Shown piece by piece: positions 34,932 to 42,304 of a stretch of 64,000 nucleotides of DNA. Under the pieces are notes generated by a model that saw only the letters and a program-made list of their open reading frames with translations, ran no database searches and was not told where the DNA came from. Made by a program: the position numbers and the translations under genes. The stretch's first letter is position 1; every line of letters begins with the position of its first letter. Origin of the DNA: Arthrobacter sp. ZGTC131 (GTDB lineage Bacteria > Actinomycetota > Actinomycetes > Actinomycetales > Micrococcaceae); NCBI RefSeq assembly GCF_002929275.1, contig NZ_PJIK01000002.1:125958-189957 (forward strand), in the 5' to 3' direction.

Positions 34932-37671
34932 TGGCCGCGTGAAAGCGGAATCCGATCAGAGGCAGCTGACTGGCCGCCGGGAAGTGATTGAGCACGTCTG
35001 CACAATCATCCGCAGCCGGGCGAGCCAGGCTGTCTACCTTATGGCGGGGCCCGGCATCGGGAAGTCCTCGGTCACGGATGCCGTCAGCGAGCGGATGTCC
35101 GCGGAAATGACCATCCTGCGCATCCATGGCAGCTCGTCGCTCGCCAAGGTCCCTTACGGCGTGCTGGCTCCGTACACCGCGGAGCTCCCCGCAGAAGATG
35201 CGGACTCCCCGGTTGCCGTCCTCAGGGCGGTCTGGACCTATTTCCAGCAGCTCAAGGGGCTCAAAGATGTGCCCCTGCTCCTTGTAGTGGACGACGCACA
35301 CCACCTCGACGATGCCACTGCAAGCCTTGTGGTGGACATGATGTCGGCGGGGTGGGCCAGCGTCCTGGCCGCAGGCCGTCCACGTCCCGGACTGCCGCAA
35401 GCCCTGAACCAGCTGTGGTACGACGGCCTCGCTGAGCGCGTGGACCTCAGGCCCCTCACCGGCGATCAGGTGACGGAGGTGGTGGAACACACCTTGCAGG
35501 GGACTGTCCCGGCCAGCACGGTGCAATCGCTGTGGTCCGCTTCGGGCGGCAACCCGCTGCTCCTGAACTGCCTGCTCAGTGATGCGGTCGCGGACGGGAC
35601 CCTCGCCAAACGGAACGGAATCTGGCTGCTCCTGGGACCTTTGCCCGCCGATGGGCCCAGGCTCTCCGACGTCGTCGTCAAGGACCTCCTCCGCAGGACA
35701 CAGGATGAACAGGATGCCCTGCGGGTCATCGCCCTCGCCGAACCCGTCCATCGCAGCCTTATCGAAGACGTGTGCGGGGCAGCTGTGGTGCGGTCCCTCC
35801 TGGACAACCAGATCGTGAGCGAATCCACCGGCCGGCAAAGCGAACTGCGGCTGTGGCATCCCATCCTGGGTCAGTCCATGCGGCACCAGGTGTCGGTCTC
35901 CAGGAGCCTGCAGCTGCGACAAAAACTGGACGAATTCCTTGACCCCCGGAATGCCGGAGCCGAGGGCAGGCTGAGGATGGTGGAGTGGTCACTGGAGTGC
36001 GGCATGGACGTGCCTGATCCGGACCTGCTGGACGCCGCGCTGCTGGCTGTGACGATGTTCAACAATGCCGGTGCCCGCCTCATGACGGCACACGTCCGCA
36101 CCCCCGAGCTGCTGGCGCACGCGCAGTCCATCACCGCGAGGACACTCTTCAACGAAGGCAAATACCGGGAAGCCGCGGCGCTTCTGGACGGGTGCTGGCT
36201 TGAGTTGGCAGGGGATCCCGAAGCCCCGCACATTCTGATGCTCAGGGCGTCGGCCCATCTGGCGCTGGGCAAGTCCGCCCAGCTCCTTCGCGCCGAATCC
36301 CGTCACCAGCTCGAAAGCGCCGGACTCGAGGTGGCGGATTCCTGGCAGGACCGGATCCACGGGCTGCTCGAGCTGGCTGACGCCGGCGATCACGAAGGCA
36401 TACGCAAGGTCATTGCCGCGCTCGGGTACGCGTCCGTTGCCGGCGGGTCCGCGGCAGCGGACGCTGGCGGTGGCACCACCACGGGGACGGAAGGCGAACG
36501 GTCCGGGACTGAGCTCCGCGGCGCGTCTGTCATTGAGACCACCCACGCGTTGGCCCAGACCCTGCTCGCCCAAACCCTGGTATCGGCCGGGCTGGCCCAC
36601 CAGGCGCACGCTGCCGCCCTCGCCGCGGCACCTTCGTTGCCGGTGCTGCATGGCGGCCTGTACTTCTTCGATGAGTTTGTCCTGACCCGACTGGTGGCGG
36701 CATCGCTGGCCGCCGGCAACTGGGAATCGGCCGAGCATGAGCTGTCCACGTACCCGCCGGAGCGGGCCGAGGGGGCGGCCACGTTTGGCGGCGGAATCCA
36801 GGTGCTCCGCGGCTTGGCGTTCCTGCGGCAGGGCCAGCTGGAACGCGGCTACCAGGTTCTCCTGCCTGCTGTCGAAGCCCTTCGCGTCAACGATCCGCTC
36901 CAGGAGTTCAGGTTCGGCTCGGCGCTGGCCTTCTACGCGGCGGCGCGGCTGGGAGATGCCCCCCAGGCCAAGCGGCTCGAGCAGGACTTCATCGCCGCAC
37001 GGCATGCCAGCGGCCCGGGCTGCGAGCTGTTGGCGGAGGCGTACGCGGCGGCAGCGGCGGAGTATCTGGACCGGAAGGGCAGCGGGCTGGATAAACTCCG
37101 GGAGCTGGCGGCGTCGGATCCTGTTGCCGCCCAGCCGGGCATCCGGATGGAATGCCTGATCCTGTGTTCCGATCTGGGGGACCGCTCGGTCATCGAGGAG
37201 CTTGCTTCGCTGGCCGGTGCCGTTGAAGGCCGGTGGGCGGCAGGGTGGAGGCAGCTCGCCCAGGCATGGGCCTCGGCGGACGCTGACCTCCTCATGGAGA
37301 CCGCCGCGGGACTTGAAGAAGCCGGCCTGATCAACCTGGCGCGTGAGGGGTACGCCCGGGCAGGTGCTCTGCTGGACGGCGCCGGGGAGCGGCGGCGCGC
37401 CCGCCAGGCCGTGGCCCACCGGGAAAAGTGCGACGAAGAACTGGGCGAGCGGTTCAGGGAGAGCCCGTTCGTCGCCTCGGTCCCGAGTGTCCACCTGACC
37501 CGCCGCGAGCGGGACATCGTGGAGCTGGCCGTTCAGGGGCTGTCCGACCGCGAGATCGCCCAGCAGCTCATGGTGTCGGTCAGGACCGTTGAAGGCCACC
37601 TGTACAGAAGCTACGTCAAACTGGGCGTCCGCCGGCGGGACGAGCTGGCCCTCGCCCTGCCCAAGAAGTAG
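34909..37671 (+). CDS. Large LuxR-family (LAL/STAND-type) transcriptional regulator 2
   Basis: A 920-residue paralogue of the preceding protein. Walker A is MAGPGIGKSSV (near residue 46), Walker B is LLLVVDDAHHLDD, which is well formed here. A long helical region with a Gly/Thr-rich insertion (about 510-535) leads to a LuxR helix-turn-helix at the end with LTRRERDIVELAVQGLSDREIA. GTG 34909 overlaps gene 1 by 23 bases; GTG 34939, just after the gene 1 stop, is equally possible. Either way the two are co-transcribed and may work as a pair. The signal and targets are unknown. Confidence 0.88.
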   Translation: MICLDSSNGRVKAESDQRQLTGRREVIEHVCTIIRSRASQAVYLMAGPGIGKSSVTDAVSERMSAEMTILRIHGSSSLAKVPYGVLAPYTAELPAEDADSPVAVLRAVWTYFQQLKGLKDVPLLLVVDDAHHLDDATASLVVDMMSAGWASVLAAGRPRPGLPQALNQLWYDGLAERVDLRPLTGDQVTEVVEHTLQGTVPASTVQSLWSASGGNPLLLNCLLSDAVADGTLAKRNGIWLLLGPLPADGPRLSDVVVKDLLRRTQDEQDALRVIALAEPVHRSLIEDVCGAAVVRSLLDNQIVSESTGRQSELRLWHPILGQSMRHQVSVSRSLQLRQKLDEFLDPRNAGAEGRLRMVEWSLECGMDVPDPDLLDAALLAVTMFNNAGARLMTAHVRTPELLAHAQSITARTLFNEGKYREAAALLDGCWLELAGDPEAPHILMLRASAHLALGKSAQLLRAESRHQLESAGLEVADSWQDRIHGLLELADAGDHEGIRKVIAALGYASVAGGSAAADAGGGTTTGTEGERSGTELRGASVIETTHALAQTLLAQTLVSAGLAHQAHAAALAAAPSLPVLHGGLYFFDEFVLTRLVAASLAAGNWESAEHELSTYPPERAEGAATFGGGIQVLRGLAFLRQGQLERGYQVLLPAVEALRVNDPLQEFRFGSALAFYAAARLGDAPQAKRLEQDFIAARHASGPGCELLAEAYAAAAAEYLDRKGSGLDKLRELAASDPVAAQPGIRMECLILCSDLGDRSVIEELASLAGAVEGRWAAGWRQLAQAWASADADLLMETAAGLEEAGLINLAREGYARAGALLDGAGERRRARQAVAHREKCDEELGERFRESPFVASVPSVHLTRRERDIVELAVQGLSDREIAQQLMVSVRTVEGHLYRSYVKLGVRRRDELALALPKK

Positions 37672-37862
37672 CCCGAGACGTAGCTCTCCCCGAAGAGGTA
37701 GCCGCCTGCCGATGTGGCTGCCTACCGATGCAGCGGGTCAGCCCGCCGCCTGCGCAGCCCCTCCATTCCCTCTGATGCCCCACCATCCTGCTGCCAGCCC
37801 GCGCGCAGACCTGCCAAATTTCCGCGCCATCCCGGTCCCGTCAGGGCCGCCTGCGCGAACCA

Positions 37863-37901
37863 GTAGTCGAGTACCTGAAAAAACGAGTACACAGTACTCG
37901 T
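37863..37901. promoter_or_regulatory. Cluster of CGAGTAC operator-like sites
   Basis: CGAGTAC occurs at 37868-37874 (inside the near-palindrome GTAGTCGAGTAC) and at 37884-37890. Its inverse GTACTCG is at 37894-37900, giving the perfect palindrome ACGAGTAC-ACA-GTACTCGT. The cluster is about 35-70 bases upstream of a folded element, where an activator or repressor of its promoter would bind. The LuxR-type regulators just upstream are natural candidates, but nothing in the sequence proves it. Confidence 0.45.
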
Positions 37902-37934
37902 GCCGGAAATGGTCGTGCGCGATTAACTGAGAGT

Positions 37935-38093
37935 GGCAGCAGAAGCGGTGTCCAGAACACCGCCAAAGCTGCCGCCAAGGCAGTGCAGGTCTCGATCCGC
38001 GTACTTCCGGCCCAAAGCGGTCCGGGTTCAGGCGGGGCCGGCGACGTCAGAGCCTTCTGAGACCGAGGCTCTCCCCCCAGCCGTCGCCGGCCC
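37935..38093 (+). ncRNA. Candidate structured small RNA between the regulators and sufS
   Basis: Two strong double hairpins. Hairpin 1: GGCAGC (37935-37940) with GCTGCC (37968-37973), and inside it GCGGTGT with ACACCGC around a 5-base loop. Hairpin 2: a perfect 12-bp stem (38035-38046 with 38082-38093), and inside it AGAGCCT with AGGCTCT and a run of six C in the internal loop (38073-38078). A possible -10 (TTAACT, 37923-37928) puts the transcript start at the first base of hairpin 1. No frame here looks coding. It does not fit 6S RNA, tmRNA or SRP RNA. Confidence 0.45.
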
Positions 38094-38108
38094 TTATAAG
38101 TGGTAGAC

Positions 38109-38170
38109 GTGCCGGAAGATTCCGGCACAGTGCGGGCGGCCTTTCCCGGGGAAGGGCCGCCTTCACTGTG
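38109..38170 (+). terminator. Two overlapping, mutually exclusive hairpins upstream of sufS
   Basis: Hairpin A: GTGCCGGA (38109-38116) with TCCGGCAC (38121-38128). Hairpin B: CACAGTG (38126-38132) with CACTGTG (38164-38170), enclosing GGCGGCC (38135-38141) with GGCCGCC (38155-38161). They share bases 38126-38128. B can serve as a terminator for the upstream transcript, and the overlap resembles an attenuator. Confidence 0.4.
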
Positions 38171-38181
38171 CTGTGGGACAA

Positions 38182-38197
38182 TTGAGGGGTACCTCAA
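38182..38197. promoter_or_regulatory. Inverted repeat just upstream of sufS
   Basis: TTGAGG, four bases, CCTCAA, ending 18 bases before the start codon. It may be an operator or a small leader hairpin next to the ribosome binding site. Confidence 0.3.
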
Positions 38198-38215
38198 GGC
38201 ACCCAAGGAGTCCCA

Positions 38216-39541
38216 TTGGCCGTCGTATCAACGCCACCCACGCTCTCGCGTGCCCTCCCCGCCATGGACAACGCTGAGGTCCTGCGGATCCGGAACGACT
38301 TTCCCGTGCTGGACCAGCTGGTCAATGGCCGTCCGCTGGTCTATCTGGACTCCGGTGCCACGTCACAGAATCCGCTGAGCGTCATCGAGGCCGAACAGGA
38401 GTTCTACGAGCAGCGGAACGCAGCCGTGCACCGCGGCGCCCACCACCTTGCCGTCGAGGCGACGGAAGTGTTTGAGGACGCCCGGCAGACTGTCGCCGAC
38501 TTCATCGGGGCGCAGTACGAGGAAATTGTCTGGACGTCTAACGCCACCGAGGGCCTGAACCTCATCAGCTATGCGCTTTCCAACGCCAGCCTGTGGGCCG
38601 CGCAGGGACGCGGGGACGCGCGGCTGCGGGACCTGGCACTTGGGCCGGGCGACGAGATCGTGGTCACCGAAATGGAGCACCACGCAAACCTGATTCCGTG
38701 GCAGGAACTGGCGTACCGGACCGGCGCCAGGCTGCGGCACATCCCAATCGACGACTCAGGGTCGCTGCGCATGGACCAGGCCGCGGAAATCGTGGGGGAG
38801 CGCACCCGGCTGCTGGCCTTCACCCACGCGTCCAACGTGCTCGGCACCATCAATCCGGTCAGCCACCTTGTGGCCTTGGCGCACCGCGTCGGTGCCTTGG
38901 TGGTGCTGGACGCCTGCCAGTCGGCGCCGCACCTGTCCCTTGACGTCAAGCAGCTCGACGTCGACTTTGCAGTGTTCTCCGGCCACAAGATGCTCGGCCC
39001 CACGGGAATCGGCGTGCTGTACGGCAAGCAGGAGCTCCTGGACGTGCTGCCGCCCTACCAGACCGGCGGTTCCATGATCACCACCGTGACCATGGAACGG
39101 GCCGAATATCTTCCCTCGCCCCAGAGGTTCGAGGCCGGGACGCAGAAAATCTCCCAGGCCGTGGCCCTCGCGGCAGCAGTCAACTACCTGACGGAGACCG
39201 GAATCGACCGCGTGCACCGCTGGGAGTCCGAACTTGGCCAGCGCATGGTGGCGGGCCTGGAAGGCATCGACGGTGTCCGGGTGCTGGGCCCCGCCGCCGG
39301 CATGGACCGCATCGGCCTGGCGGCGTTCGACGTTGCCGGTGTCCATGCCCACGACGTCGGCCAGTTCCTTGACGCACGCGGAATCGCCGTCCGCGTGGGC
39401 CACCACTGTGCCCAGCCGCTGCACCGGCGCCTTGGCCTGACGGCCACCACGCGGGCCAGCGCCTACTTGTACAACACCACCGACGACGTCGATGAATTCC
39501 TGGATGCGGTGTCCGGGGTCCGCGCCTACTTCCGGGCTTAG
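38216..39541 (+). CDS. sufS: SufS family cysteine desulfurase
   Basis: A 441-residue PLP enzyme that takes sulfur from cysteine for Fe-S cluster assembly. The PLP lysine is in FSGHKMLGPTGIG and the active-site cysteine in VRVGHHCAQPLH. YLDSGATSQNP and the EMEHHANLIPW block are also as in the SufS/CsdA group. Start is TTG 38216 with a good AAGGAG site. sufU follows after 31 bases, so the two act as a desulfurase-scaffold pair; sufBCD are not in the window. Confidence 0.94.
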   Translation: MAVVSTPPTLSRALPAMDNAEVLRIRNDFPVLDQLVNGRPLVYLDSGATSQNPLSVIEAEQEFYEQRNAAVHRGAHHLAVEATEVFEDARQTVADFIGAQYEEIVWTSNATEGLNLISYALSNASLWAAQGRGDARLRDLALGPGDEIVVTEMEHHANLIPWQELAYRTGARLRHIPIDDSGSLRMDQAAEIVGERTRLLAFTHASNVLGTINPVSHLVALAHRVGALVVLDACQSAPHLSLDVKQLDVDFAVFSGHKMLGPTGIGVLYGKQELLDVLPPYQTGGSMITTVTMERAEYLPSPQRFEAGTQKISQAVALAAAVNYLTETGIDRVHRWESELGQRMVAGLEGIDGVRVLGPAAGMDRIGLAAFDVAGVHAHDVGQFLDARGIAVRVGHHCAQPLHRRLGLTATTRASAYLYNTTDDVDEFLDAVSGVRAYFRA

Positions 39542-39572
39542 TGCCCGGCTATCAGAAGACAGGTACTTGAGC

Positions 39573-40022
39573 ATGAGTCTCGACCAGCTTTACCAGCAGA
39601 TCATCCTGGACCATTCCAAGGCCAGGCATGGCAGCGGCCTGTCGGAAACGGCGGCTCCCGACGGCGCCTCCACCGGGCAGTCGCACCAGCTGAATCCAGT
39701 CTGCGGCGACGAAGTCACCCTGCGGGTTGCCGTGGACCACGGGACCGTTGCCCAGCTGGCGTGGGACGGCGCCGGCTGCTCCATTTCCATGGCGTCAGCG
39801 TCCGTGCTGAGCGAGATGGCAGAAGGCATGTCCGTGGAGGAACTGCGCTCGGTGATCGGCAACTTCCGCGAAGTCCTGCGCTCGCGCGGAAAAGTCCACG
39901 CGGATCCCGAAGTCCTGGGCGATGCCGCAGCGTTTGAGGGCGTGGCCCGCTATGCAGCGCGGGTGAAGTGCGCCATGATCTCCTGGGTTGCCGCGGAGGA
40001 CGCCCTGAACCAGGCCGCGTAG
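39573..40022 (+). CDS. sufU: SUF system scaffold/sulfur-transfer protein SufU
   Basis: A 149-residue zinc-dependent partner that accepts persulfide from SufS. Ligand residues are present: Cys44 and Asp46 in NPVCGDE, Cys69 in GAGCSIS and a third cysteine in RVKCAMISW near residue 133. The insertion typical of SufU versus IscU is present (about 90-115). The frame opens upstream inside sufS, but ATG 39573 gives the conserved start MSLDQLYQQIILDH. Confidence 0.95.
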   Translation: MSLDQLYQQIILDHSKARHGSGLSETAAPDGASTGQSHQLNPVCGDEVTLRVAVDHGTVAQLAWDGAGCSISMASASVLSEMAEGMSVEELRSVIGNFREVLRSRGKVHADPEVLGDAAAFEGVARYAARVKCAMISWVAAEDALNQAA

Positions 40023-40032
40023 CAAGTTCCGG

Positions 40033-41386
40033 TCAGCTCTGTCCGGTCCGCTCGAAAACATCAGGCACGCCGTCGCCGTCGTCGTCCCGCTTTTCCTCGA
40101 TTTCCACTTGGCGGTAGTGCCCGTTTCGGGCCCTCAGTACGACGGCGGCAATCACCGATGCGGTCAGCGAGCCGGCCAGGATGGCCACCTTCGCGTGGTT
40201 ATCGTGCACTGAACCGGGGCCGAAGCTCAGTTCCGCGATGAGCAGGGACACCGTGAAGCCCACCCCCGCAAGGAGGGACAGGCCGGCGACGTCGATCCAC
40301 TTCAGCCCCTCGTCGAGCTTTGCCCGGGTGGTTTTGGTGACTAGGAAGGTGGCACCGAAGACGCCGATCGCCTTGCCCGCGACCAAGGCAGCCATGATGC
40401 CCAGTGCCACGGGGTCGGCAAGGGCGGAGGCGATCCCGGCCGTTCCGCCGATCGCGACGCCGGCGGAGAAGAAGGCGAAGACGGGCACAGCGAAGCCGGC
40501 GGAGACCGGCCGCAGCGAGTGCTCCAGGCGTTCTGCCATGCCTGGCACGTGGCCGTCGCCATGGCCGGCGGCGGCCCCGGCTCCCGCCGGGAGGGGGTCC
40601 CGCCGTGAGACGAGCACCGGGACTGTGAACCCGAGCAGGACGCCGGCCACGGTGGCGTGGATCCCGGAGGCATGCACCAAGGCCCAGGTGGCCGCCGCCA
40701 GCGGCACCAGGATGTACCAATGGCTGATGCGTTTCCGGACCACCAAGGCAAAGAGCCCCAGCGGGACTAGGGCGGCCAGCAGGAAGACCGGCTGCAGGTC
40801 GGCGGAGTAGAAGAACGCGATGATGCCGATCGCGATCAGGTCATCCACCACGGCGAGGGTCAGCAGGAAGGTCCTGAGCGCCGCCGGGAGGTGGGTGTTG
40901 ATGACGGCCAGCACGGCCAACGCAAACGCGATGTCCGTGGAGCCAGGGTGCCCAGCCCCTGAGGGCCTCGGCACCCTGGCTCCAGGTGACGGCGGCGTAA
41001 ATGATGGCCGGTACGGCCACGCCGCCCATTGCCGCGGCGACCGGAACGATCGCCCTGGACGGCCTGCGGAGCTCGCCGGAAACAAACTCCCGCTTCAGTT
41101 CCAGTCCGGCAATGAAGAAGAAGATCGCCAGCAGGCCGTCCGAGGCCCAGTGGCCAACGCTCAGCCGGAGGTGCCACGGCTCGAACCCCAGTTCCAGGTC
41201 CCGCAGGCCGAAGTAGGCGCCCGCAGCCGGGGAGTTGGCCCAGACCAGGGCGGCTGCCGTGGCGGCGAGGAGCAGGGCCCCGCCCACCGTCTCCAGCCGA
41301 AGGATGGCGGCGATCCGGACGTATTCCTGATAGGTGGAGCGGCTAAACACCGGGCGCGCGCGGGACGGAAGGGGCGGTCTGGCCAC
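40033..41386 (-). pseudogene. nhaA: Na+/H+ antiporter NhaA, frameshifted
   Basis: The N-terminal part (GTG 41386, with AAGGAG upstream) carries [13 protein letters not shown] and continues to [15 protein letters not shown]. The rest of the protein continues in another frame with [16 protein letters not shown] and the essential aspartates in [14 protein letters not shown], ending at 40033. The frames meet around 40946-40953. Relative to the usual family pattern GWAIP..TDIAFAL, the sequence behaves as if two bases were missing (or one were extra). Either the antiporter is inactive or the base call is wrong. It would otherwise be a complete 12-helix protein. Confidence 0.85.
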
Positions 41387-41488
41387 TGGGGCTCCTTGCT
41401 CAGGGGTTGGCAAACGTATTGCCGACCAGACTTCCCGGCGCACCTTTTGTTGCCAGCTTAACCGAGTCAGCCCGGCCCCGCAGCCGGG

Positions 41489-41550
41489 CAGGGCCGCTCA
41501 GCCGAGCAGGGCCGCTCAGCCGAGCAGGGCCGCTCAGCCGAGCAGGGCCG
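41489..41550. repeat. 18-bp tandem repeat, 3.4 copies, spanning a gene end
   Basis: CAGGGCCGCTCAGCCGAG is repeated exactly at 41489, 41507 and 41525 with a partial fourth copy. On the minus strand each unit reads the last five codons plus stop of the adjacent SCO4848-like gene (Ala-Ala-Leu-Leu-Gly-stop). Confidence 0.9.
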
Positions 41551-41755
41551 CGATCCCGATTCCGGCCGTGGCGGCACCCAAGACCATGGATACCGCCACG
41601 AGCACCACGTGGACCGTGAGGAACTTCGTGGCCTTGCCGGCGGTGTCCCGCGCCCGCGGGTCCTTCATCACCCGGCGCAGGAACTGCGGCCACACGACGA
41701 GCGACCAAACGCCGGAGATGATCAGGATCCAGGCAAGTACGGCGGGGACGTCCAC
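41534..41755 (-). CDS. SCO4848 family small membrane protein
   Basis: A 73-residue protein with two hydrophobic helices (about 3-24 and 47-72) separated by a basic loop with WPQFLRRVMKDPRARD. Size, the WxxVVWPxFLR motif and topology fit the actinobacterial SCO4848 family, whose function is unknown. GTG 41755 lies four bases after the stop of the DUF2505 gene, so the pair is probably one operon. Its last codons and stop have been duplicated downstream as an 18-bp repeat. Confidence 0.75.
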   Translation of the reverse strand: MDVPAVLAWILIISGVWSLVVWPQFLRRVMKDPRARDTAGKATKFLTVHVVLVAVSMVLGAATAGIGIAALLG

Positions 41756-41759
41756 GGCC

Positions 41760-42257
41760 TTAGTGGCTTTCGAGCCAGGACTGGGCCTGCTGGGACTGGA
41801 TGTTCAGCGCCTTGCCCACCATAGGCTCGGCTGCTTCGGCAATCTTTCCGCCCAGGAACGGGACGGAGGACGTGACGTTGCCCTCGAGCTCCACGCGGGT
41901 GCTGCCGCCGTCGGCCACGAGCCGCTGGACTGCCGTGACATCGATGGGGGCACCGGCGATCTTGAGGGAGATGTTGCTCCGGCGGGAGCCGTCGGCGCCC
42001 GGAGCCTCCCAGTTCTCCACCTGCGTCACCTTGAGCGTTTCACCCACGAACTTGCGGGCGATTTCCGGCAGGCGGGTGGTGGGCAGGGTGCGGACGGAAG
42101 TGGTGCTGAAGGCTCCCGCAACGTCACCGTCCACGGTGAAGGACTCGAGGTTGCCGCCCACGAGTTCGCTGGTGTGGCGCTGGAAATCCTCATTGACGAA
42201 GACTTCAGCGACCTTGTCGACGCCGTGGGGAAGGGTAGTGGATGCACTCAGTGCCAT
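41760..42257 (-). CDS. DUF2505 family protein
   Basis: A 165-residue protein of the DUF2505 family (START/SRPBCC-like fold suggested for the family). The N-terminal MALSASTTLPHGVDKVAEVFVNEDFQRHT and a C-terminal VPFLGGKIAEAAEPMVGKAL block are characteristic (quoted in pieces: ASTTLPHGVDKVAEVF and PFLGGKIAEAAEPMVGKAL). ATG 42257 has GGAGG upstream. Function is unknown; lipid or hydrophobic ligand binding is an inference from the fold. Confidence 0.85.
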   Translation of the reverse strand: MALSASTTLPHGVDKVAEVFVNEDFQRHTSELVGGNLESFTVDGDVAGAFSTTSVRTLPTTRLPEIARKFVGETLKVTQVENWEAPGADGSRRSNISLKIAGAPIDVTAVQRLVADGGSTRVELEGNVTSSVPFLGGKIAEAAEPMVGKALNIQSQQAQSWLESH

Positions 42258-42304
42258 GGATCCTCCATTGTTGTGGGGTCAGAACGCTTTTTGCTCCCAA
42301 CATC

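Noticed and set aside
37935-38093. 6C RNA, 6S RNA or SRP RNA
   Set aside because: Only one run of six C is present and it is in an internal loop; the 5-prime and 3-prime ends do not pair as in 6S RNA; the SRP core motif is not visible.
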